Below are positions 39,728-46,246 of a stretch of DNA of 46,246 bases, piece after piece. The DNA comes from Micrococcales bacterium UBA7469 (GTDB lineage Bacteria > Actinomycetota > Actinomycetes > Actinomycetales > Microbacteriaceae), in NCBI GenBank assembly GCA_002479805.1, contig DLPB01000001.1, positions 15,113 through 61,358 on the forward strand. Direction: 5' to 3'. Within the stretch, counting starts at the first letter, position 1; each line of letters begins with the position of its first letter. A program made the position numbers and the translations under genes. Under the pieces are notes generated by a model that did no database searches, was not told the origin of the DNA, and saw only the letters and a program-made list of their open reading frames with translations.

Positions 39728-40878
39728 GCGTGACATTTGCCCAAGGCTTCGAGGCCAGTGGTGTGGCATGTGGCCTGAAGTCTTCGGGCAATAAGGACCT
39801 GGCCGTGGTGGTCAACCGCGGGCCTTTGAAATTGGCGGCCGCGGTATTTACTACCAATCGCTGCCAGGCGAATCCAATCCTTTGGTCAAAGGAAGTCATC
39901 AAGGATCAGATCGTAGAGGCGATCGTTCTCAACTCTGGTGGCGCAAACTGCTACACCGGTCCCGAGGGGTTTCAGAACACCCACGCCACTGCAGAAGAGC
40001 TGGCGAAACAGCTCGGTATTGCTGCCGGTGACGTGCTCGTGTGCTCCACTGGATTGATTGGCGAGCAGCTTGATCGCAACAAATTGATTCAGGGGGTGAG
40101 CTCTGCGGTGGCGACTCTCGCAGTGAGCGGGGGAGTTGCTGCCAGCGAAGCCATCATGACCACCGACTCTGTCGCCAAGCGAGCAGAGGCTGAATCTGGC
40201 TCGGGTTGGAGAATCGGCGGTATGGCAAAGGGCGCTGGCATGTTGGCGCCGGGGCTGGCGACCATGTTGGTGGTAATCACCACCGATGCCATTGTCGACA
40301 AGCAGTTTTTAGATTCTGCGCTGCGATCGGCAACCAGGGTTTCTTTTGATCGTTTAGATTCCGACGGCTGCATGTCCACTAACGATCAGGTCACCCTTAT
40401 GGCATCCGGGGCATCGGGTGTTAGGGCTGATGAGGGTGAGTTTGTCGCGCTGTTGACTCAGGTTTGCAAAGAGCTGGCGCTGAAGCTGCTGGATGATGCC
40501 GAAGGTGCCTCGCACAACATCCACATCACTGTTTCAGGCGCAGCATCAGAGGACGACGCTGTTGAAGTTGCTAGATCGGTCGCCCGCAATAATCTGTTCA
40601 AGGCTGCCATTTATGGCAATGACCCCAACTGGGGTCGCATCTTGGCTGCGGTCGGCACCACGAAAGCGGTCTTCGACCCATACAACATCGATGTCGCCAT
40701 TAATGGCGTCCTAATCTCCAGCCAGGGTCAGCCAGCGGGGGATCGGTCGCAAATCGACCTGACGCCAAGAAAGGTTGAGATCGGCATCAACCTAAACTCC
40801 GGTGGTCACCAGGCCACCGTGGTAACCAACGACCTTACCCACGCCTACGTCGAAGAGAACAGCGCCTACTCCAGCTAA
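39724..40878 (+). CDS. argJ: Glutamate N-acetyltransferase / ornithine acetyltransferase
   Basis: ArgJ recycles the acetyl group from N-acetylornithine to glutamate. It has 384 residues. The precursor is self-cleaved before Thr180 in KGAGMLAPGLATMLVV, giving alpha and beta chains; the flanking ATM signature is intact. Presence of ArgJ makes the acetyl cycle self-sustaining. GTG start overlaps the argC stop by 4 bases; the stop overlaps argB by one base. Whether it is also able to use acetyl-CoA cannot be judged by eye. Confidence 0.96.
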   Translation: MSVTFAQGFEASGVACGLKSSGNKDLAVVVNRGPLKLAAAVFTTNRCQANPILWSKEVIKDQIVEAIVLNSGGANCYTGPEGFQNTHATAEELAKQLGIAAGDVLVCSTGLIGEQLDRNKLIQGVSSAVATLAVSGGVAASEAIMTTDSVAKRAEAESGSGWRIGGMAKGAGMLAPGLATMLVVITTDAIVDKQFLDSALRSATRVSFDRLDSDGCMSTNDQVTLMASGASGVRADEGEFVALLTQVCKELALKLLDDAEGASHNIHITVSGAASEDDAVEVARSVARNNLFKAAIYGNDPNWGRILAAVGTTKAVFDPYNIDVAINGVLISSQGQPAGDRSQIDLTPRKVEIGINLNSGGHQATVVTNDLTHAYVEENSAYSS

Positions 40879-41765
40879 TGATTCCTGCCAACCCAGACCA
40901 AGCGCTCGCTCGCATCAAGGCGGAGACTTTGATTGAGTCTTTGGATTGGTTGCGGGAATTTCACGGTCGAATCGTGGTGGTTAAATTCGGTGGCAATGCC
41001 ATGGTTGACGAAGCATTGCAGACCGCATTTGCGCAGGACATGGCGTATTTGAGATTTGTCGGAATCAAACCGGTTGTGGTTCATGGCGGCGGACCTCAGA
41101 TCACCGCGAGGCTTTCAGAACTTGGCATCACCAGCGAGTTCCGCCATGGCTTCCGCTACACCGATGAGCAGACCATCGGAGTGGTAAGAGATGTTCTTCG
41201 CAATCAAGTAAGCAAGCACCTTGCTGAACTCATTGAAGCGTCGGGGGCATCGACGGTTGTGCTCTCCGGCGAGGATGACAATTTGTTTCGGGCTGAAAAG
41301 GTAACCGCCTCAACACCCGATGGTGAGGTCGACCTTGGCTTAGTTGGCGAGGTTCGCACGGTAAATCCCCGAAGCGTGCTGCAGGCGATCGAAGCCGGCA
41401 AGATCCCGGTAATCTCCACCGTTGCCCCCACCGTATTCGGTGAGCTACTGAACGTGAACGCAGACCTAGCGGCCTCCTCCTTGGCGGTAGCACTGGGTGC
41501 CGAAAAACTAATGGTGCTGACAGATGTACCGGGGCTTTACGCTAACTGGCCAAATTTGGACTCACTTGTTTCTGAAATCACCGTTTCAGAGCTGCGGCTT
41601 TTGATTCCATCATTGGAATCCGGAATGATTCCAAAAATGCAGGCCTGCCTGGAGGCGGTCGAGGGCGGAGTGCCAAAGGCCCACATTATTGATGGGCGTC
41701 AGCCGCACAGCATTCTGTTGGAAATCTTTACCGAGTCGGGCGTTGGCACGCAGGTAACAAACTAA
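40878..41765 (+). CDS. argB: Acetylglutamate kinase
   Basis: ArgB phosphorylates N-acetylglutamate, usually the feedback-controlled step. It has 295 residues of the amino-acid kinase fold. Motifs are VVVKFGGNAMVDE near residue 34, VVHGGGPQI near 70, and a C-terminal nucleotide-site region with VLTDVPGLYANWP. The N-terminal extension before VVKFGGNA (~30 residues) resembles the arginine-sensing helix of feedback-inhibited ArgB, which suggests end-product inhibition. One-base overlap with argJ. argF follows 6 bases downstream. Confidence 0.96.
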   Translation: MIPANPDQALARIKAETLIESLDWLREFHGRIVVVKFGGNAMVDEALQTAFAQDMAYLRFVGIKPVVVHGGGPQITARLSELGITSEFRHGFRYTDEQTIGVVRDVLRNQVSKHLAELIEASGASTVVLSGEDDNLFRAEKVTASTPDGEVDLGLVGEVRTVNPRSVLQAIEAGKIPVISTVAPTVFGELLNVNADLAASSLAVALGAEKLMVLTDVPGLYANWPNLDSLVSEITVSELRLLIPSLESGMIPKMQACLEAVEGGVPKAHIIDGRQPHSILLEIFTESGVGTQVTN

Positions 41766-41771
41766 GGAGCT

Positions 41772-42698
41772 ATGGTGACCAGACACTTTCTAAAAGACGA
41801 TGACCTAAGCCCTAAAGAGCAAGCCGAAGTTCTCGAGTTGGCTCTGGAACTCAAGGCAAATCGCTTTGCTCACAAACCATTTGCCGGCCCGCAAACCGTG
41901 GCTGTCATTTTTGACAAAACCTCCACCAGAACTCGCGTTTCGTTTGCAGTCGGAATCAGCGATCTCGGGGGAGTGCCACTAATTATCGACAGCGGTTCAT
42001 CGCAGCTTGGTAAAAAGGAATCGGTCGCCGATACTGCTCGGGTTTTAGAGCGGCAAGTTGCCCAGATCGTTTGGCGCACCTACGCCCAGTCTGGTCTTGA
42101 GGAGATGGCTGCCAATTCCAAGGTTCCGGTGATCAACTCCCTCAGTGATGATTGGCACCCATGTCAGCTTCTGGCAGATCTGCTCACCATCAGGGAAGAG
42201 TTTGGCAAGACCGAAGGTCTAAAGCTTGCCTACATCGGGGACGCCGCCAACAACATGGGCAATAGCTATTTGGTGGCATGTGCGCTCGCGGGGATGAGCG
42301 TGTCGGTGGGAGCGCCGGTTGGCTTCCAGCCGCAAGCCGAGGTGGTCGCAAGGGCGCAGGCTATCGCCGATCAATTTGGGCAACGCATCGAAGTGTTCCA
42401 AGATCCAGCCTTGGCGGTGTCGGATGCCGATGTGATTGCGACCGACACCTGGGTTTCGATGGGCATGGAGGACGAGAAGGAGCTGCGCGTCAAAACCTTT
42501 AACGGATACACGGTGGACCAGTCCCTCATGGCCAAGGCAAAAGAGTCCGCCATCTTTCTGCACTGCCTGCCGGCTTACCGCGGATACGAGGTGGCGGCTG
42601 AGGTCATCGACGGCTCGCAGTCCAGAATCTGGGATGAAGCAGAGAATCGCCTTCACGCTCAAAAGGCGCTGATGCTATGGCTCGCGAGGCAAAACTAG
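41772..42698 (+). CDS. argF: Ornithine carbamoyltransferase
   Basis: ArgF makes citrulline from ornithine and carbamoyl phosphate. It has 308 residues. The carbamoyl-phosphate motif STRTRVSF is near residue 55, HPCQLLADLLTI near 135, and HCLPAYRGYEV, the ornithine-site loop, near the C-terminus. It directly follows argB, although argD normally lies between these two genes in actinobacteria. The ATG has a nearby AAGGAG (41764-41769 region). A 28-base gap with a new ribosome-binding site leads to argH. Confidence 0.96.
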   Translation: MVTRHFLKDDDLSPKEQAEVLELALELKANRFAHKPFAGPQTVAVIFDKTSTRTRVSFAVGISDLGGVPLIIDSGSSQLGKKESVADTARVLERQVAQIVWRTYAQSGLEEMAANSKVPVINSLSDDWHPCQLLADLLTIREEFGKTEGLKLAYIGDAANNMGNSYLVACALAGMSVSVGAPVGFQPQAEVVARAQAIADQFGQRIEVFQDPALAVSDADVIATDTWVSMGMEDEKELRVKTFNGYTVDQSLMAKAKESAIFLHCLPAYRGYEVAAEVIDGSQSRIWDEAENRLHAQKALMLWLARQN

Positions 42699-42726
42699 AC
42701 TTATCTGATACGACGTAAGAGGACTA

Positions 42727-44124
42727 ATGGCACAGAGCAACGATTCCCTTTGGGGTGGCAGATTCGCATCCGGCCCCAATGATGCCTTGGCAGCCTTGTC
42801 TCGCTCTACGCACTTTGATTTTCGACTTGCTCCATATGACCTAAAGGGCACCAGCGCCCACATCAAAGCGCTGCACCACGCTGGCTTTCTAACTCAATCC
42901 GAACTTGATGTGCTGGAGGGTGCAATCCAGACTCTGATGGCCAAGGTGCTCAATGGCAGCTTTGGCCCTAAGCCAGACGAAGAGGATGTCCACGCAGCCC
43001 TGGAGCGCGGATTGATTGAGATTGCCGGCGGTGAGATTGCCGGCAAGATTCGCGCCGGTCGTTCCCGTAATGATCAGATTGCGACTTTGATTCGCTCATT
43101 CTTGCTTGATGCAGCTAGCGAAATTGAAAAGCAGTTGCTTAGCTACATAGCTGCCTTGGTTGAGCAGGCCACCAAACACCGCGGCGCTGTGATGCCGGGC
43201 CGCACCCACTTTCAGCACGCCCAGCCCGTTCTTCTCTCGCACCATTTGCTCGCCCATGCCTGGCCAATGCTTAGAAATCTGCAGCGACTGGCTGATTGGC
43301 GGGAGCGGGCGAACCTCTCGCCATACGGATCTGGCGCTTTGGCTGGCAATACCCTGGGGCTGGATCCAAACCTCGTTGCTCGCGAACTCGGTTTCGCCGG
43401 GGTAACCCAGAACAGCATGGATGCCACTGCCTCTAGGGATGTGGTAGCCGAGTTCAGCTTCATCACCGCCATGATCGGCGTCGACCTCTCCAGGTTTGCC
43501 GAAGAAATCATCGCATGGTCAACCTTCGAATTTGGTTATGTGAAGTTAGACGATGCCTTCTCTACGGGCTCATCGATCATGCCCCAGAAGAAGAACCCAG
43601 ACATCGCAGAACTGGCGCGCGGAAAAGCGGGGCGCCTGATCGGTAACCACAGTGGCCTATTGGCAACGCTGAAGGGCTTGCCACTGAGTTACAACCGCGA
43701 CCTGCAGGAAGACAAAGAGCCAGTCTTTGATTCGGTCGACAATCTGCTTTTGGTTCTTCCGGCTTTTACCGGCATGGTTGCGACGCTGGTATTCAATACC
43801 GAACGTCTCGAGCAGTTGGCTCCCGAGGGCTACTCGCTGGCGACTGACGTTGCCGAGTGGCTAGTAAAGCAAGGAGTTCCGTTCCGAGATGCGCATGAGA
43901 TAACCGGCGAGCTGGTGAAATTCTGCGAGCAGAATGATCTGCAACTGGATCAACCGACCGACGCTCAATTCGCGGCAATTTCGAAGCACCTAACCCCAGA
44001 TGTTCGCGAGGTAATTGATATTCAGAAGGCGATTTCTTCCAGAAACGGCACCGGTGGAACATCACTGATTCAGGTTGATGTGCAACTGAAGGCACTGAGC
44101 GAAGTATTGGCAGGGGAGTTTTAA
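42727..44124 (+). CDS. argH: Argininosuccinate lyase
   Basis: ArgH splits argininosuccinate to arginine and fumarate, the last step of the pathway. It has 465 residues. The fumarase-superfamily signature GSSIMPQKKNPD is near residue 282; earlier conserved stretches are SLWGGRFASGP at the start, EDVHAALE, GRSRNDQIAT and GRTHFQHAQPV. The ATG has an AGAGGA ribosome-binding site. The usual argG (and argR) genes before argH are absent. tyrS begins at the next base after its stop. Confidence 0.97.
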   Translation: MAQSNDSLWGGRFASGPNDALAALSRSTHFDFRLAPYDLKGTSAHIKALHHAGFLTQSELDVLEGAIQTLMAKVLNGSFGPKPDEEDVHAALERGLIEIAGGEIAGKIRAGRSRNDQIATLIRSFLLDAASEIEKQLLSYIAALVEQATKHRGAVMPGRTHFQHAQPVLLSHHLLAHAWPMLRNLQRLADWRERANLSPYGSGALAGNTLGLDPNLVARELGFAGVTQNSMDATASRDVVAEFSFITAMIGVDLSRFAEEIIAWSTFEFGYVKLDDAFSTGSSIMPQKKNPDIAELARGKAGRLIGNHSGLLATLKGLPLSYNRDLQEDKEPVFDSVDNLLLVLPAFTGMVATLVFNTERLEQLAPEGYSLATDVAEWLVKQGVPFRDAHEITGELVKFCEQNDLQLDQPTDAQFAAISKHLTPDVREVIDIQKAISSRNGTGGTSLIQVDVQLKALSEVLAGEF

Positions 44125-45420
44125 ATGGCGAGCGCGGATACTCTGTCGAAGCAGCGCAATGATGCTTCGTTTCCTCACATCCTCGATGAACTTCAGTGGC
44201 GTGGACTGGTCGCACTTTCTACCGATGAAGCAGCGCTTCGCAAAGAACTAACGGAAAACTCAATCACCTACTACTGCGGTTTTGATCCAACTGCTCCAAG
44301 TTTGCACCTGGGCAACTTGGTTCAACTACTAACCATGCGCAGGCTGCAGCTTGCCGGTCACAATCCGCTGGCATTGGTTGGTGGGGCAACTGGACTGATC
44401 GGTGATCCAAAGCCGAATGCCGAGCGAACTTTGAACGACAAGTCCACGGTTGCGAACTGGGTAAGTCGATTGGCGGCGCAGACCGAGCGCTTTTTGGATT
44501 ATCAGGGCCCACATGCTGCCCGCCTGGTGAACAATCTGGATTGGACTCAGAATTACAGTGCACTGGACTTCTTGCGCGATGTTGGTAAGCACTACCGGGT
44601 CGGAAAGATGCTTTCCAAGGATGCGGTCTCGGCAAGACTAAATTCCGACAGCGGCATCAGCTACACCGAGTTCAGCTATCAGATTTTGCAGGGCCTAGAT
44701 TTTCTCGAGCTCTACAGACGCTACAACTGCGTACTCCAGACCGGCGGCAGTGATCAGTGGGGCAACCTAACCTCCGGCACCGATTTGATTCACCGAGTCG
44801 AGGGGTCTTCGGTCCACCTAATTGCCACCCCTTTGATCACTAACTCCGATGGCAAGAAATTCGGCAAGAGTGAGGGCAACGCCATTTGGCTGGATGTCGA
44901 ACTCACCAGCCCATATGCCATGTATCAGTTCTGGCTTAATACCGATGATGCCGATGTGGTTGATCGACTCAAGGTGTTCACATTCCTTACCAGGGAAGAG
45001 ATCGATGGCTACCAGCAGAAGGTAGCCGAAGAGCCATTCAAGCGAGAGGCTCAGCGCAGACTGGCCCTGGAGGTGACCGAGCTGGTTCACTCACCCGCGG
45101 AGGCGCTCGCTGCCCAGGATGCATCCTTAGCGCTTTTTGGCTCCGGCGATATTCGCTTGCTGGATGGCGATACCTTGCGTTCGGCACTCAATGAGCTGCC
45201 AAACGCTCAGGTGGCAAAGGGTTCGCCCGTTGTCGACGCGCTAGTGGCAACCGGGCTGTGTGAATCAAAGTCCGAGGCCAGACGCGCCATTGAGCAGGGC
45301 GGGGTGTCGGTCAACAAGGTCAAGGTCTTGTCAGACGATGCAATTTTGGAAGATGTTTTGGCAGGAAACCAGGCGGTATTGGCCCGCGGCAAGAAGTCGC
45401 TGGCCGGTCTTTTCTTTTGA
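44125..45420 (+). CDS. tyrS: Tyrosyl-tRNA synthetase
   Basis: TyrRS charges tRNA-Tyr. It has 431 residues, a class I enzyme of the TyrS (bacterial) type. The HIGH-equivalent is PSLHLGN near residue 59, the tyrosine site includes YTEFSYQILQGLDFLEL and GGSDQWGN, and the KMSKS-equivalent is KFGKS near 250. A C-terminal S4-like RNA-binding domain covers ~360-431 (SKSEARRAIEQGGVSVN). The ATG abuts the argH stop. No terminator is evident downstream; the first rRNA promoter starts 35 bases later. Confidence 0.97.
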   Translation: MASADTLSKQRNDASFPHILDELQWRGLVALSTDEAALRKELTENSITYYCGFDPTAPSLHLGNLVQLLTMRRLQLAGHNPLALVGGATGLIGDPKPNAERTLNDKSTVANWVSRLAAQTERFLDYQGPHAARLVNNLDWTQNYSALDFLRDVGKHYRVGKMLSKDAVSARLNSDSGISYTEFSYQILQGLDFLELYRRYNCVLQTGGSDQWGNLTSGTDLIHRVEGSSVHLIATPLITNSDGKKFGKSEGNAIWLDVELTSPYAMYQFWLNTDDADVVDRLKVFTFLTREEIDGYQQKVAEEPFKREAQRRLALEVTELVHSPAEALAAQDASLALFGSGDIRLLDGDTLRSALNELPNAQVAKGSPVVDALVATGLCESKSEARRAIEQGGVSVNKVKVLSDDAILEDVLAGNQAVLARGKKSLAGLFF

Positions 45421-45454
45421 TTTCAAGCCTCAACACGCCAATTTCACGTTCGAT

Positions 45455-45484
45455 TTGACAGCTTTATAAAAACGTGACTAAGCT
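45455..45484 (+). promoter_or_regulatory. rRNA operon promoter P1
   Basis: TTGACA (45455-45460), 18 bases, TAAGCT (45479-45484). A consensus -35 and an actinobacterial TAnnnT -10. A dyad CCAAA-G-TTTGG (45497-45507) lies just beyond the expected start. Confidence 0.75.
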
Positions 45485-45566
45485 CTACCGAGTTGTCCAA
45501 AGTTTGGCAAGATCCGATTGAGATCGCCGGCTCAAGTTACAACAGTCCTCTACTGGAAATTAGCCC

Positions 45567-45595
45567 TTGTGGGTTCTAGTTTTTGTGTCTAGGAT
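45567..45595 (+). promoter_or_regulatory. Possible rRNA operon promoter P2
   Basis: TTGTGG (45567-45572), 17 bases, TAGGAT (45590-45595). Good spacing, weaker -35. Confidence 0.5.
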
Positions 45596-45644
45596 TTAGG
45601 TCTCCCGATGAGAACCCTGGTGGAAACTGCTCGGAAACGAGAGG

Positions 45645-45672
45645 TTGACAAAAGAAGTCAAATCGGTAGACT
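45645..45672 (+). promoter_or_regulatory. rRNA operon promoter P3
   Basis: TTGACA (45645-45650), 16 bases, TAGACT (45667-45672). A consensus -35 with a TAnnnT -10. Confidence 0.68.
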
Positions 45673-45720
45673 TGAGAAGTTGCTCTGGAGATGATCCGCG
45701 AGGAAAAGCCAGAAGCATCC

Positions 45721-45740
45721 GATCTTTGAGAACTCAACAG
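45721..45740 (+). promoter_or_regulatory. boxA-like rRNA antitermination element
   Basis: GATCTTTGAGAACTCAACAG resembles the CTTTGA-containing boxA region conserved in actinobacterial rRNA leaders, where Nus factors assemble on the transcript. The rest of the 495-base leader (45421-45916) contains no believable gene. Confidence 0.6.
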
Positions 45741-45860
45741 CGTGCACAATGTCGATGCCAAAAACCTCGGCTGGAACTTATGTTCTGGCAGAGATTCCTT
45801 TTGGATAAAGATACAAACATGAATTGTCAGTAGACAGTTCGAAAGCCAAATCAAATTGAT

Positions 45861-45909
45861 CACCCCATTTTCCGGGGTGTTCGTAAAAGATTGCCTACTA
45901 GCTAGGCAA
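45861..45909 (+). promoter_or_regulatory. Two hairpins immediately before 16S rRNA
   Basis: CACCCC (45861-45866) pairs with GGGGTG (45874-45879). TTGCCTA (45891-45897) pairs with TAGGCAA (45903-45909) around CTAGC. The second ends about 7 bases before the mature 16S 5' end. Probably precursor-processing structure. Confidence 0.45.
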
Positions 45910-45916
45910 ATTGATT

Positions 45917-46246
45917 TTTACGGAGAGTTTGATCCTGGCTCAGGACGAACGCTGGCGGCGTGCTTAACACATGCAAGTCGAACGATGAAGCTGGAGCTTG
46001 CTCCGGTGGATTAGTGGCGAACGGGTGAGTAACACGTGAGCAATCTGCCCTTGACTCTGGGATAACTGCGGGAAACTGTAGCTAATACCGGATACTTTCC
46101 CTGGTGGGCATCCACTGGGGAAGAAAGAATTTCGGTCAAGGATGAGCTCGCGGCCTATCAGCTAGTTGGTGAGGTAATGGCTCACCAAGGCGACGACGGG
46201 TAGCCGGCCTGAGAGGGTGACCGGCCACACTGGGACTGAGACACGG
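45917..46246 (+). rRNA. rrs: 16S ribosomal RNA, 5' part (cut by the window edge)
   Basis: The universal 5' region is unmistakable: GAGAGTTTGATCCTGGCTCA at 45923, then GACGAACGCTGGCGGCGTGC, later ACGGGTGAGTAACACGTGAG, and the GGGACTGAGACACGG segment at the right edge. About 330 of the expected ~1,500 bases are present. The 5' end was placed by comparison with the E. coli mature end, so it may be off by a few bases. The short variable V1 loop and the V2 pattern look like Microbacteriaceae, but I could not search. Confidence 0.97.

Noticed and set aside
45576..45863. Small open frames on both strands in the rRNA leader
   Set aside because: They lie across promoters and antitermination sequence; no start signals or protein similarity.
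1..46246. Mobile elements, prophage, CRISPR arrays, toxin-antitoxin or defence genes
   Set aside because: I looked for transposase, integrase, repeat-spacer and nuclease/helicase patterns and saw none; all gene-sized frames fit core functions or conserved small families.

Overview
The window reads as one contiguous piece of core chromosome from an actinobacterium, most likely a Microbacteriaceae member with a small, streamlined genome (freshwater Rhodoluna/Aquiluna-like lineages are the nearest fit I can suggest). Reasons: the gene order ribF-rpsO-pnp-M16 peptidase-dapB-thyX-dapA-rnj-ftsK-pgsA-cinA-clgR-DUF3046-recA-recX-miaB-miaA-dapF-hflX-lexA-LysM follows the actinobacterial order known from Mycobacterium; ThyX, RNase J, ClgR, DUF3046 and a PriA-type HisA are present; SOS boxes are of the TCGAAC-N4-GTTCGA type; the partial 16S rRNA looks actinobacterial. 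Base composition is moderate, and many starts are GTG or TTG. No mobile element, prophage, CRISPR array, defence system or tRNA gene is visible. The genus-level guess is inference from memory, not a search.

Layout. 1-3632: the end of a phosphate ABC transporter operon (pstA, pstB), then pstS behind a PHO-box-like repeat, a strong hairpin, and a divergent PstS-like lipoprotein. 3653-10905: a small membrane protein, ribF, DUF805, rpsO, pnp, M16 peptidase, dapB and a TPR membrane protein. 10879-13826: minus-strand DUF4395/thioredoxin pair, plus-strand thyX, minus-strand SulP transporter. 13881-25685: dapA-rnj, ftsK-pgsA-cinA, clgR-DUF3046, SOS-controlled recA-recX, miaB-miaA-dapF. 25675-28851: methyltransferase, hflX, and lexA divergent from an SOS-controlled LysM protein. 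28874-32992: hisC-B-H-A, an SseB-like gene and DUF1844. 33002-45420: infC-rpmI-rplT-trmH/spoU, pheS-pheT, argC-J-B-F-H and tyrS. 45421-46246: a roughly 495-base rRNA leader with tandem promoters, then the first ~330 bases of 16S rRNA.

Functional themes are phosphate uptake, RNA processing and decay (PNPase, RNase J, MiaA/B), translation (S15, L35, L20, IF3, PheRS, TyrRS, 16S), DNA repair and SOS (RecA, RecX, LexA, LysM), lysine/DAP, histidine and arginine synthesis, and cell division (FtsK).

The coding content is ordinary. The interesting signals are regulatory: a pnp leader that can fold over its own Shine-Dalgarno; an intrinsic terminator embedded in the first codons of trmH/spoU; infC starting on AUC behind a structured leader; a repeated leaderless design with a TAnnnT -10 box exactly 6 nt before the start codon; and overlapping 3' ends at all five convergent gene pairs. 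I did not find a convincing new multi-gene system.
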